From assembly GCF_023370775.1 (NCBI RefSeq), contig NZ_JAMCCQ010000002.1, forward strand, positions 722,059 through 786,058: DNA of 64,000 nucleotides. The letters run 5' to 3'. The notes under the pieces were generated by a model. It was not told the DNA's origin, searched no databases, and saw only the letters and a program-made list of their open reading frames with translations. Positions 33,077 through 41,229 of this stretch are shown piece after piece (the first letter of the stretch is position 1; every line of letters starts with the position of its first letter). The translations under genes and the position numbers were made by a program. The stretch is from Marivita sp. GX14005. Its GTDB lineage: Bacteria; Pseudomonadota; Alphaproteobacteria; Rhodobacterales; Rhodobacteraceae.

Positions 33077-34746
33077 CACGCCGCCTTCGCCCGGCCTGCC
33101 TCGCCATAGAGCGCGGTCTTGAACGGCTCCATGCCGACGCGGCGGAACGTGTCCAGAAATGCCTCCTCGCGACTGCTGCGTTGTGCCAGGTAGGTGTCGA
33201 CGATCCGCTCGATGGCCGGCACGATCTCATCTGCCGAAAAGCCCGGCCCGGTGCGCTGCCCGAGCGCGGCGGTTTCGGTGTGATCGCCGCCCAGCGTGAT
33301 CTGGTAATTCTCCACCCCCGCGCGGTCGAGCCCGAGAATGCCGATATGCGCGACATGGTGATGCCCGCAGGCATTGATGCAGCCCGAGATCTTGATCTTC
33401 AGATCGCCGATCTCGTGCTCCAGCTTCAGCTCGTCGAACCTCGTCGCGATCTCCTGCGCGACCGGGATCGATCGGGCGGTGGCCAGCGCGCAGTAATCCA
33501 TGCCGGGGCAAGCGATGATATCGGAGATCTTGCCGATATTTGAAGTTGCTAGGCCGGCTTCTTTCAGTGCCGCGTGAATGGCGGGAAGGTCGGATTTATG
33601 CACGTGGGGCAGCACGATATTCTGCTCATGGCTCACCCGAAGCTCGTCATGGCCGTAGCGTTCGGCCAGATCGGCCATGACGCGCATCTGGTGCGCGCTC
33701 GCATCGCCGGGTGTCGCGCCATGCGCCTTGAGGCTGATTTGCGCGATGGCATAGCCGGGCGCGCGGTGTTCGGCGAGATTGCTGTCGGCCCAGGCGCGGA
33801 ACACCGGATCGCTATGATAGGAGGTATCGAAGACCTCGGAACCTCGCTCCGCAAAGGCGGGCGCCGCGAAATCGGCGGCGATGCGCGCGAGATGCTGCTG
33901 ATCGACGCCGGAAAAGCCTGGTGCGATCCGCGCAAACCGCTCCTCGACGCGCGAACGAATCTCATCGATTCCATGCTCATGCACGGTGATCTTGATGCGC
34001 GACTTGAACTTGTTGTCGCGTCGGCCCAGCAGGTTCCAGACCGACACGACTGCTTCGATATAGGGCAGCAGATCGGCTTGCGGCAGGAACTCGCGCAGCA
34101 CCTTGCCGATCATCGGCGTCCGGCCCAGACCGCCACCGACGATCACGCGAAAGCCGATCTCGCCCGTATCGGTCTGCACCATCTGAAGGCCGATATCATG
34201 CGCCCGCGTCACCGCGCGGTCGTTCGGGCTGCCGGTGACGGCGACCTTGAACTTGCGCGGCAGGAACTGGAATTCCGGGTGATCGGTGGACCATTGCCGG
34301 ATCAACTCGGCCACCGGGCGCGGATCGGCGATCTCGTCGGCGGCAGCGCCCGCGAAATGGTCGGCGGTCACGTTTCGAATGGTGTTTCCGCTGGTCTGGA
34401 TCGCGTGCATCTGCACCTCGGCCAGCGCATCCAGCATATCCGGCACGTCGCGCAGGCGCGGCCAGTTGAACTGGACGTTCTGCCGCGTGGTGAAATGGCC
34501 ATAGCCCTTGTCCCAGCGCTCCGCGATCATCGCCAACTGCCGCATTTGGCGGCTCGACAGGGTGCCATAGGGCACCGCGACCCGCAGCATGTAGGCATGC
34601 AGTTGCAGGTAGAGCCCGTTCATCAGCCGCAGCGGCTTGAACTCGTCCTCGGTCAAGCTGCCGTCGATGCGGCGCTCGACCTGCGCGCGGAACTGCGCGT
34701 TGCGGGCGGCCACGAACTCGGCGTCGAAATCGGTGTAGCGATACAT
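33076..34746 (-). CDS. cysI: nitrite/sulfite reductase, siroheme type
   Basis: A 556-residue hemoprotein that reduces sulfite to sulfide. Two ferredoxin-like half-domains are followed by siroheme/4Fe-4S regions; the cluster cysteines are in CPGMDYC (C-x5-C) and GCINAC (C-x3-C) with HHHVAHIG next to it. The operon partners favour sulfite over nitrite. The start is ATG at 34746 with GGGAG upstream; an upstream ATG at 34773 lies in the preceding gene without a ribosome site. Confidence 0.92.
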   Translation of the reverse strand: MYRYTDFDAEFVAARNAQFRAQVERRIDGSLTEDEFKPLRLMNGLYLQLHAYMLRVAVPYGTLSSRQMRQLAMIAERWDKGYGHFTTRQNVQFNWPRLRDVPDMLDALAEVQMHAIQTSGNTIRNVTADHFAGAAADEIADPRPVAELIRQWSTDHPEFQFLPRKFKVAVTGSPNDRAVTRAHDIGLQMVQTDTGEIGFRVIVGGGLGRTPMIGKVLREFLPQADLLPYIEAVVSVWNLLGRRDNKFKSRIKITVHEHGIDEIRSRVEERFARIAPGFSGVDQQHLARIAADFAAPAFAERGSEVFDTSYHSDPVFRAWADSNLAEHRAPGYAIAQISLKAHGATPGDASAHQMRVMADLAERYGHDELRVSHEQNIVLPHVHKSDLPAIHAALKEAGLATSNIGKISDIIACPGMDYCALATARSIPVAQEIATRFDELKLEHEIGDLKIKISGCINACGHHHVAHIGILGLDRAGVENYQITLGGDHTETAALGQRTGPGFSADEIVPAIERIVDTYLAQRSSREEAFLDTFRRVGMEPFKTALYGEAGRAKAA

Positions 34747-34747
34747 T

Positions 34748-35050
34748 TCAAAGGCTCCCGGCTTGCTTGCCATGCTTGTAGTTTGACGGCCCGCGCGACC
34801 GGAACGCCTCGCGGAAATGCACGGGCGCAGGGCCGTTCTCCGTCTGCGTGACCTCGGCGAGGTAAACCCCGACCACTTCGTTGTGCCGTCGGCTTCCGTC
34901 GATCAGGCGCAACTGGGCATGCGCCTCGTCGGTCAGTATCTCGGCCTCCGCATGATCGCGCGTCCAGCTGTCATCTTCGGTCAGATAGACGACATCCCCT
35001 TCGAGCAGAGCATTCGCGGTGACGATTTTCGGTGTGAACGGTTTGGTCAT
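34748..35050 (-). CDS. DUF2849 protein
   Basis: A 100-residue protein with IVTANALLEGDVVYLTEDDSW near the start, the DUF2849 pattern. It is nearly always found between a uroporphyrinogen methyltransferase and sulfite reductase, as here, and may serve siroheme delivery or regulation; this is inference. Its start overlaps cobA's stop by 4 bp and its stop is one base from the next start. Confidence 0.85.
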   Translation of the reverse strand: MTKPFTPKIVTANALLEGDVVYLTEDDSWTRDHAEAEILTDEAHAQLRLIDGSRRHNEVVGVYLAEVTQTENGPAPVHFREAFRSRGPSNYKHGKQAGSL

Positions 35051-35826
35051 CGGATCAACTCCTCGAGCAGCGGAAGAATGGGGCGGGCCGCCTCGCGCGG
35101 GGCTAGCCCGTAGATCAGCAGTGCAGGCCCGCTGAGCGACGCGGCATCGAGATCGCCGGCAAGCGCGCCGAGCGTGCTGGCGAGTATGCGTTCATCGGGG
35201 CGAGAGGCGTTTTCAACGATGCTGACGGGTGTGCCGGGCGCTGCGCCATGCATCAGCAAGCGCCCCTGGATGAACCGTGCCGCACGCTTGCCCATGTAGA
35301 TCGCCGCAACCTCTCCGGGCGCGGCGAGCGCGCGCCAGTCGTGATCGGCATAGCCTTTCATGTCATGGCCGGTGACAAAGCGCACAGCGGCATTGCGCCC
35401 GCGTTTGGTCAGCGATTGGCCGAGCGCGGCCGCGGCGGCGGATGCGGATGTCAGGCCTGGGACGATGGTGAACCCGATCCCGGCATCGCTCAGCGCGTCC
35501 AATTCCTCGTCAAGCCGCCCGAACACGGTCGGATCGCCCGATTTCAGCCGCACGACCCGTGCACCGGATCGCGCCTCGGAAACCATCAGTGCATTAATCG
35601 CGTTCTGGGCGATGGAGGGGCCGAACCCTTCCTTGCCGACATCGTGCACCCGCGCATCGGGCCCGGCCAATGCGACGATTTCCGCGCTCACGAGCCGATC
35701 ATGCAAAATGACGTCGGCCTCTTGCAACATGCGCAGCGCCTTGACGGTCAGAAGTTCGGGATCGCCCGGACCGGCACCGATAAAGGCGACCGGGTGCGGG
35801 TCTGTCTGGGGCACGGGCTTGGGCAT
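35047..35826 (-). CDS. cobA: uroporphyrinogen-III C-methyltransferase
   Basis: A 259-residue SAM-dependent enzyme that makes precorrin-2, the precursor of siroheme and cobalamin. Motifs are FIGAGPGDPELLTVKAL, VVRLKSGDPTVFGR and VPGLTSASAAAA. It lacks the N-terminal dehydrogenase/ferrochelatase domain of CysG, so oxidation and iron insertion must be done by another protein. First gene of the sulfate operon, so here it serves siroheme for sulfite reductase. Confidence 0.92.
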   Translation of the reverse strand: MPKPVPQTDPHPVAFIGAGPGDPELLTVKALRMLQEADVILHDRLVSAEIVALAGPDARVHDVGKEGFGPSIAQNAINALMVSEARSGARVVRLKSGDPTVFGRLDEELDALSDAGIGFTIVPGLTSASAAAAALGQSLTKRGRNAAVRFVTGHDMKGYADHDWRALAAPGEVAAIYMGKRAARFIQGRLLMHGAAPGTPVSIVENASRPDERILASTLGALAGDLDAASLSGPALLIYGLAPREAARPILPLLEELIR

Positions 35827-35864
35827 GGCGGGGCCTTTCGGTGACGTTCTCTGGGTTATAGAAG

Positions 35865-35921
35865 TAGAATTTTATTCCACCCAGATGCTAGTGCCTTGCC
35901 AAAATAAGGAATTTCGTTCTA
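35865..35921. promoter_or_regulatory. two matching 15-bp near-palindromes, candidate Lrp/AsnC-type operator
   Basis: TAGAATTTTATTCCA (35865-35879) and AGGAATTTCGTTCTA (35907-35921) share ten of fifteen positions and centres lie 42 bp apart, four helical turns. Both sit between the divergent cobA operon and the Lrp/AsnC gene. The pattern fits the loose 15-bp consensus of Lrp proteins, which bind as multimers to phased sites. Confidence 0.6.
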
Positions 35922-35974
35922 GATGCGCGTCATGCGAGAACGGACGGTTCTGCAAACCGGCAAAAGGTGGAACA

Positions 35975-36433
35975 ATGGCGAAGATCGACGGAACAGACCG
36001 GAAAATCCTCATCGAGCTGCAACGCGATGCGGCGCAATCGCTCGACGAGATCGCCCGCGCTGTCGGCTCTTCGAAAACGCCGGTCTGGAACCGGATTCGC
36101 AAGATGCGCGAGGCCGGGATCATTGGTGCGCAGACCGTGCGGCTCGACGCGGATGCGCTGGGGTTCGAGGCGTGTTTCTTCGTCCTCATCCGCACCAGCG
36201 AGCATGAGGCCGACTGGCAGCGGCGCTTCCTCAAAGCTTTGCAGGACCGGCCCGAAGTGCAGGAGGCACACCGGCTGGCGGGCGATATCGACTATATCCT
36301 GAAGGTCCGCGTAAAGAATGCGCGGGCTTATGACGCGTTCTATCAGGCGCTCATCGCCGAGGTGCGGGTGCATAACGTCACCGCGTTGCTGTCGATGGAG
36401 GAGATCAAATCGACAAGCGCCTTGCCTCTGTAA
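35975..36433 (+). CDS. Lrp/AsnC family transcriptional regulator
   Basis: A 152-residue regulator with an N-terminal winged helix (AQSLDEIARAVGSSKTPVWNRIRKMREAGII) and a C-terminal RAM/Lrp ligand domain (DIDYILKVRVKNARAYDAFY). It is divergent from the sulfate operon, so it probably controls it, with an amino acid such as cysteine or a sulfur signal as ligand. Ribosome site AAGGTGG precedes the ATG at 35975. The open frame upstream is not supported. Confidence 0.9.
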   Translation: MAKIDGTDRKILIELQRDAAQSLDEIARAVGSSKTPVWNRIRKMREAGIIGAQTVRLDADALGFEACFFVLIRTSEHEADWQRRFLKALQDRPEVQEAHRLAGDIDYILKVRVKNARAYDAFYQALIAEVRVHNVTALLSMEEIKSTSALPL

Positions 36434-36742
36434 CGCGCCTTCCACCGAACGGCGGGTTGCGCGGCTGGCGGCGGCGATCGAGTATTTATGACGAGAAGAA
36501 GCGCAATACGCGTCTTTCCCGACCGGGCGATTCGACCTTGAGCGGGTTTCGCGGGGTTGAGTGGGCAGGACGCGAAGGTATCGGCTTACGTTTCGTAAAG
36601 CGGGTCAAAACGGAGTTTCTGACGCGATTGATAAAGGTGCCGCTTGTCAGAGCGCCGCATTCAAGGTTTCTTGGGGCCACAAGCGCGCCGATGGGGGAAC
36701 GGCACGCATTCGTTTGACCGAATAAACCCCCGGGAGGAAAAC
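36434..36742 (+). other. 309-bp leader of the TRAP transporter operon
   Basis: No gene is visible here. It holds a short family A repeat copy (36479-36501), the inverted repeat TTACG-TTT-CGTAA (36586-36598), which could be an operator, and a GGGAGG ribosome site just before dctP. I see no clear sigma-54 promoter. Confidence 0.6.
36479..36501 (-). repeat. dispersed element family A, short copy
   Basis: On the minus strand the run reads CTTCTTCTCGTCATAAATACTCG, matching the left half of the family (T-rich run then AAATAC). No G-run hairpin follows. It lies just downstream of the Lrp-type gene. Confidence 0.55.
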
Positions 36743-37747
36743 ATGAAACAGTTTCTGATGTCCGCAACCGCCATCGCGGCCCTGAGCCTTGGGGCAAGCG
36801 CCGCCTCTGCCGCTTGTGACGATGGCGAGATTGTCATCAAGTTCAGCCACGTCACCAATTCGGACAAGCACCCCAAGGGCATTGCTGCTTCGCTTTTGCA
36901 GGAGCGCGTCAACGAGGAGATGGACGGCACCGCCTGCATGGAGGTGTTCCCGAATTCCACGCTCTACAATGACGACCAGGTGCTTGAGGCGATGCTGCAG
37001 GGCGATGTGCAGATGGCCGCGCCCTCGCTGTCCAAGTTCGAGCAGTTCACCAAGAAGTTCCGCATTTTCGATCTGCCTTTCATGTTCAAGAACATCGAGG
37101 CCGTCGACGCGTTCCAGAGTTCCGAGACCGGCGAGGCGATGAAGGAGACGATGACGCGGCGCGGCCTGCTTGGCCTTGCCTTCTGGCATAACGGGATGAA
37201 GCAGATGTCGGCGAACAAACCGCTGATGACCCCGGACGATGCCAAGGGGCTGAAATTCCGGGTGCAGAATTCCGATGTACTCAAGGCGCAGATGGCGGCG
37301 ATGGGCGCAAGCCCGCAGCCGATGGCCTTTTCCGAGGTTTACGGCGCGCTGCAGACCGGCGTCGTGGATGGGCAGGAGAACACCTGGTCCAACATCTATG
37401 GTCAGAAATTCTTCGAGGTGCAGGACGGTATCACCGAAACCAATCACGGCATCATCGATTACCTCGTCGTGACGGGCACGGATTGGTGGGACAGCCTCGA
37501 TGAGGAGGTGCGCAACCAGCTTGCCACGATCATTCAGGAAGTGACCGAAACCCGCAACGCGGAAAGCTACAAGGTGAACCAGGAGGCCAAGCAGGCGATC
37601 ATCGATGCCGGCGGCACGGTGCGCGAGCTCAGCCCCGAGCAGCGCGAGCAGTGGGTTGCGGTGTTCAAGCCGGTCTGGGATCAGTTCATCGACGATGTCG
37701 GTCAGGAGAACATCGACGCGGCGCAGCAGATCAACCAGAACTTCTGA
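36743..37747 (+). CDS. dctP: TRAP transporter substrate-binding protein DctP
   Basis: A 334-residue periplasmic protein with a signal peptide (about residues 1-24, ending ASAAC) and the DctP fold: VIKFSHVTNSDKHPKG, the conserved LKFRVQNSDVLKAQMAAMGA region with the arginine that binds carboxylates, and EVYGALQTGVVDGQENTWSN. It captures an organic acid for the membrane subunits encoded next. A GGGAGG ribosome site precedes the ATG. The ligand is probably a C4-dicarboxylate or similar acid. Confidence 0.92.
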   Translation: MKQFLMSATAIAALSLGASAASAACDDGEIVIKFSHVTNSDKHPKGIAASLLQERVNEEMDGTACMEVFPNSTLYNDDQVLEAMLQGDVQMAAPSLSKFEQFTKKFRIFDLPFMFKNIEAVDAFQSSETGEAMKETMTRRGLLGLAFWHNGMKQMSANKPLMTPDDAKGLKFRVQNSDVLKAQMAAMGASPQPMAFSEVYGALQTGVVDGQENTWSNIYGQKFFEVQDGITETNHGIIDYLVVTGTDWWDSLDEEVRNQLATIIQEVTETRNAESYKVNQEAKQAIIDAGGTVRELSPEQREQWVAVFKPVWDQFIDDVGQENIDAAQQINQNF

Positions 37748-37815
37748 ACGCGGCGCAGGGGCGCGCCCGGCCGTCAGACCGGCCGGGCGGCCCGATCCGA
37801 GGGGAGGGGACCATC

Positions 37816-38505
37816 ATGACAGCGCAACCGGAAACGCGCAGCGCGCTGGGCCGTGCCGTCGACGAGATCGAGGAGACGGGCATCGCAATCATTCTCGGGC
37901 TGATGTGCCTCATCACCTTCATCAACGTGGTGCTGCGCTACGGGTTCAACACCGGCCTGATCTGGGGGCTGGAGGCGACGTCGTTCCTGTTCGCCTGGCT
38001 GGTGCTTTTCGGGATCAGCTACGCGGTCAAGGTCACGGCGCATCTGGGGGTCGATGCGATCATCAACATCGTGCCGCGCCCCATGCGGCGGGCGCTCGGG
38101 CTTGTCGCGGCGCTGATCTGCGTTGCATACGCGGCACTGCTGATGAAAGGCGCCTGGGATTACTGGGCCAATTTCGCCAATTTGCCGCAGACCACCGGGC
38201 GCTGGTTTCCGACCGGGATCGAGGAGATGACGCGAACGTCCTATCGCGGCTGGTACGAAGTGGTGGACATTCCCTTTCCCGAATGGCTCCGCTGGATCGA
38301 GCCGATCATGAACGAGGGCGAGCATTACGAGAAACTGCCGCGTTTCATTCCTTACGTCATTCTTCCCTTCGGCATTGCCCTGCTGCTTTTTCGCTTCATT
38401 CAGGCGGCGTGGCGCATCTGGACGGGGCGGGCGGAGTCGCTCATCGTCAGCCATGAGGCCGAGGATGCCGTCGACGAGGTTTCTGACATGAACAAGGGGG
38501 ACTGA
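37816..38505 (+). CDS. dctQ: TRAP transporter small permease DctQ
   Basis: A 229-residue protein with four membrane segments and the DctQ-type opening RAVDEIEETGIAIILGLMC and INVVLRYGF. It is larger than the family average because of a hydrophilic insert between segments (RGWYEVVDIPFPEWL), which faces one side of the membrane. It supports the DctM subunit. Ribosome site GGGGAGGGG. Confidence 0.9.
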   Translation: MTAQPETRSALGRAVDEIEETGIAIILGLMCLITFINVVLRYGFNTGLIWGLEATSFLFAWLVLFGISYAVKVTAHLGVDAIINIVPRPMRRALGLVAALICVAYAALLMKGAWDYWANFANLPQTTGRWFPTGIEEMTRTSYRGWYEVVDIPFPEWLRWIEPIMNEGEHYEKLPRFIPYVILPFGIALLLFRFIQAAWRIWTGRAESLIVSHEAEDAVDEVSDMNKGD

Positions 38506-38509
38506 GCGC

Positions 38510-39886
38510 GTGGAAGTCGCCATTCTCTTCGCGATGGTCATCGGCCTGATGCTCATCGGCGTGCCGATCGCGGTCAGCCTGGGGTTTTCGTCGATCCTGT
38601 TCCTGCTGGTGCTGAGCGACACCTCGCTCTCGTCCATCGCGCAGACGCTGTTCCAGGCGATGGCGGGGCACTACACGCTGCTTGCCATTCCGTTCTTCAT
38701 CCTGGCCTCGTCTTTCATGTCCACTGGAGGCGTTGCGCGGCGGATCATCCGGTTCTCCATCGCCATCGTCGGGCATTTTCCCGGCGGGCTGGCGATCGCG
38801 GGGGTTTTTGCCTGCATGCTCTTCGCGGCGCTGTCGGGCTCGTCTCCGGCGACGGTGGTGGCCATCGGCTCCATCGTGATCGCCGGAATGCGGCAGGTGG
38901 GCTATTCCAAGGATTTTGCGGCCGGGGTGATCGCCAATGCCGGCACGCTCGGCATCCTCATCCCGCCTTCCATCGTGATGGTGGTCTATGCCTCGGCGAC
39001 CGACGTGTCGGTCGGGCGGATGTTTCTTGCGGGGGTGATCCCGGGGCTGCTGGCCGGCACGATGCTGATGCTTGCGATCTACATCATCGCCCGCATCCGC
39101 GATTTGCCGAAGGGCGACTGGAAGGGCTGGGGCGAGGTTTGGGAGGCCGGGCGCGATGCCGGATGGGGGCTGTTCCTGATCGTCATCATCCTGGGCGGAA
39201 TCTATGGCGGCATCTTCACCCCGACAGAGGCCGCCGCGGTCGCCGCCGTCTATGCCTTCCTGATCGCCAGTTTCGTCTATCGCGACATGGGACCGCTTGC
39301 CGGCAAGGACGGGGCGCCGAACCTGAACCTGCTGCAAAAGCCCATCGCGCTCGTCACCGTGTTTTTCCACCGCGACACGAAAGACACGCTGTTCGAGGCG
39401 GGCAAGCTTACCGTGACGCTGATGTTCATCATCGCGAACGCGCTGATCCTCAAGCATGTTTTGACGGATGAGCAGATCCCCCAATCCATCGCCGCGGCGA
39501 TGCTGGATGCCGGGTTCGGGCCTGTGGTGTTCCTGATCATCGTCAACGTGATCCTGCTCATCGGCGGGCAGTTCATGGAGCCGTCGGGGCTCATCGTGAT
39601 CGTCGCGCCGCTGGTCTTTCCCATCGCCATCGAGCTTGGCATCGATCCCATTCACCTCGGGATCATCATGGTGGTCAACATGGAGATCGGGATGATCACG
39701 CCGCCAGTGGGGCTCAACCTCTTCGTCACCTCTGGGGTGGCGGGGATGCCGATGATGCGCGTCGTGCGCGCGGCCTTGCCGTTCCTGGGCGTGATGTTCG
39801 TGTTTCTTATCATGGTGACCTATATCCCCTGGCTCTCGACCTTCCTGCCGACCACTTTCATGGGCCCGGAGATCATCACCAACTAG
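38510..39886 (+). CDS. dctM: TRAP transporter large permease DctM
   Basis: A 458-residue integral membrane protein that forms the sodium-coupled transport path. Typical motifs are AIPFFILASSFMSTGGVARRI, CMLFAALSGSSPATVVAIG, and PPSIVMVVYASATDVSVG. Start is GTG at 38510, four bases after the dctQ stop. The stop TAG overlaps, on the opposite strand, the stop of the next gene in a shared CTAG. Confidence 0.93.
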   Translation: MEVAILFAMVIGLMLIGVPIAVSLGFSSILFLLVLSDTSLSSIAQTLFQAMAGHYTLLAIPFFILASSFMSTGGVARRIIRFSIAIVGHFPGGLAIAGVFACMLFAALSGSSPATVVAIGSIVIAGMRQVGYSKDFAAGVIANAGTLGILIPPSIVMVVYASATDVSVGRMFLAGVIPGLLAGTMLMLAIYIIARIRDLPKGDWKGWGEVWEAGRDAGWGLFLIVIILGGIYGGIFTPTEAAAVAAVYAFLIASFVYRDMGPLAGKDGAPNLNLLQKPIALVTVFFHRDTKDTLFEAGKLTVTLMFIIANALILKHVLTDEQIPQSIAAAMLDAGFGPVVFLIIVNVILLIGGQFMEPSGLIVIVAPLVFPIAIELGIDPIHLGIIMVVNMEIGMITPPVGLNLFVTSGVAGMPMMRVVRAALPFLGVMFVFLIMVTYIPWLSTFLPTTFMGPEIITN

Positions 39887-40539
39887 CCGGGCGGCTGGCG
39901 CAGCTTTTGCAGGATGCCTGCATCCCAGGCGTCCTTATGCAGCACGCCAAGCTGCGCCGGGATCTTTTCCAGATCGAGCAGATGGGCTATCGCGAACCGG
40001 TGCATTCCGCCGCCGTTGCGCAGCGGCGTTCCATCGCGCGCGATATGCACGAGGATGCCGCCATGTTCGCGGCGCGTGTTATTGACGCTGCCATGCGGGC
40101 GCAGGGTGCCGCTGCGTTGTGCCTCCTCGTAGATCCGGTCCAGCCGCTCATAGCGCGCAACGAGTTCTTCGCGCGAATGGCAGGAATCGACGCGGCCCTT
40201 TTCGGCAAGCTGTTCCAGCATGAAGGCGAAAAGCGGCGTTTCCTGCCATGGCACGCCTTCCTCAAAATGCAGGCGGATGCTGTCGAGCTTGATATGGCTG
40301 CCATAGGGCCGGCGCGAAAGATCCCAGTCGCCGCTCGCGATCAAGCCGGAATGGCGCCGGCGGAATACCGGTGCGCCGTTTTCGGGATCGGCCTTATACC
40401 AGGCGGGCACGTCGCGCGGGCGGATCCAGATCAACTCGTCGCTCCTCGGCGCCTCCGGCCCGTAGCGCAGGCGGTTCGCGATATCGCGCGCGACCTTGAC
40501 GGGCACGCCTGCGCTGATGGATTGACGTAGCGCGTTCAT
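39883..40539 (-). CDS. unknown protein, paralogue 2 (ParB/sulfiredoxin-like C-terminal region)
   Basis: A 218-residue protein I do not recognise. It shares with its upstream neighbour the blocks IWIRP, FRRRHSG, GDWD, GVPW, DSC, and IPAQLGVLHKDAW. The C-terminal half, GTPLRNGGGMHRFAIAHLLDLEKIP, resembles the ligand-binding core of ParB/sulfiredoxin-like domains, in which a GGxHR segment binds nucleotide. No signal peptide. Its ATG overlaps the stop of paralogue 1 (ATGA). The stop overlaps dctM by four bases. Confidence 0.75.
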   Translation of the reverse strand: MNALRQSISAGVPVKVARDIANRLRYGPEAPRSDELIWIRPRDVPAWYKADPENGAPVFRRRHSGLIASGDWDLSRRPYGSHIKLDSIRLHFEEGVPWQETPLFAFMLEQLAEKGRVDSCHSREELVARYERLDRIYEEAQRSGTLRPHGSVNNTRREHGGILVHIARDGTPLRNGGGMHRFAIAHLLDLEKIPAQLGVLHKDAWDAGILQKLRQPPG

Positions 40540-41225
40540 GCCGCACCGTCCCGGTAGCGGGCCAGCGCGCCTGCGGCGAATGCCTCGGGGTGCACCACGC
40601 CAAGCTGCGCCGGGATCCGCGTCAGGCCGAGCGCGCGGGCGATGCCCATGCGGTGATTGCCGATGGCGCCGAAAATCGGAGCGCCGTTGCGGTCGATATG
40701 CACGAACACGCCTTCGGGCAGGCGCGGGGCGCCGAAACGCCAGACGGTTTCGTCGCGATAGCCGTTGCGTTCGATATCCGCAAAAAGCGTGTCGATCCGG
40801 GCATAGCGGTCGCGAATGTCCTGGTCCGTGCGGCAGGAATCGAAGCTGCCGCGCAGCGCGATCATTGCCTGCATCTTGGGAAAGGCCTTGGTTTGCGCCC
40901 ACGGAACGCCATTGCGGAAATGCGCAAGGCAGGCTGCGATCTTCCACGAGCGGTCGAGCGGTTCGATATGCCGGTCCCAATCGCCGCCGATCACCATGCC
41001 GGAATGGCGGCGGCGGAAATCGGGCGTGGTGGCCGGGTTGCGCGTATAGATGCGGCTCAGGCGGGAGGGGTCGATCCAGATCCGTTCCTGCGCGCGGGGG
41101 GCATCGCTGCCAAGTTGAACCCGGTTCGCCAGATCGCGCAAAGGCCCGCGCAGAAGCGCGTGCGGGGCTTGGGGAACTTTGACGGCAGCTTTGGGCATGG
41201 CCGTCAGATGGACGAGACGCGCCAT
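40536..41225 (-). CDS. unknown protein, paralogue 1 (ParB/sulfiredoxin-like C-terminal region)
   Basis: A 229-residue protein, paralogous to the next gene (same order of motifs: ANRVQLGSDAP, IWIDPSRL, FRRRHSGMVIGGDWD, GVPWAQTKAF, DSCRTDQD, RYARIDTLF, GAIGNHRMGIARALGLTRIP). The shared late motif fits a nucleotide-binding or ParB-like domain. The ATG at 41225 lies just after the stop of the BaiN-like flavoprotein; a start at 41198 is also possible. Function unknown. Confidence 0.75.
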   Translation of the reverse strand: MARLVHLTAMPKAAVKVPQAPHALLRGPLRDLANRVQLGSDAPRAQERIWIDPSRLSRIYTRNPATTPDFRRRHSGMVIGGDWDRHIEPLDRSWKIAACLAHFRNGVPWAQTKAFPKMQAMIALRGSFDSCRTDQDIRDRYARIDTLFADIERNGYRDETVWRFGAPRLPEGVFVHIDRNGAPIFGAIGNHRMGIARALGLTRIPAQLGVVHPEAFAAGALARYRDGAA

Positions 41226-41229
41226 CGTT

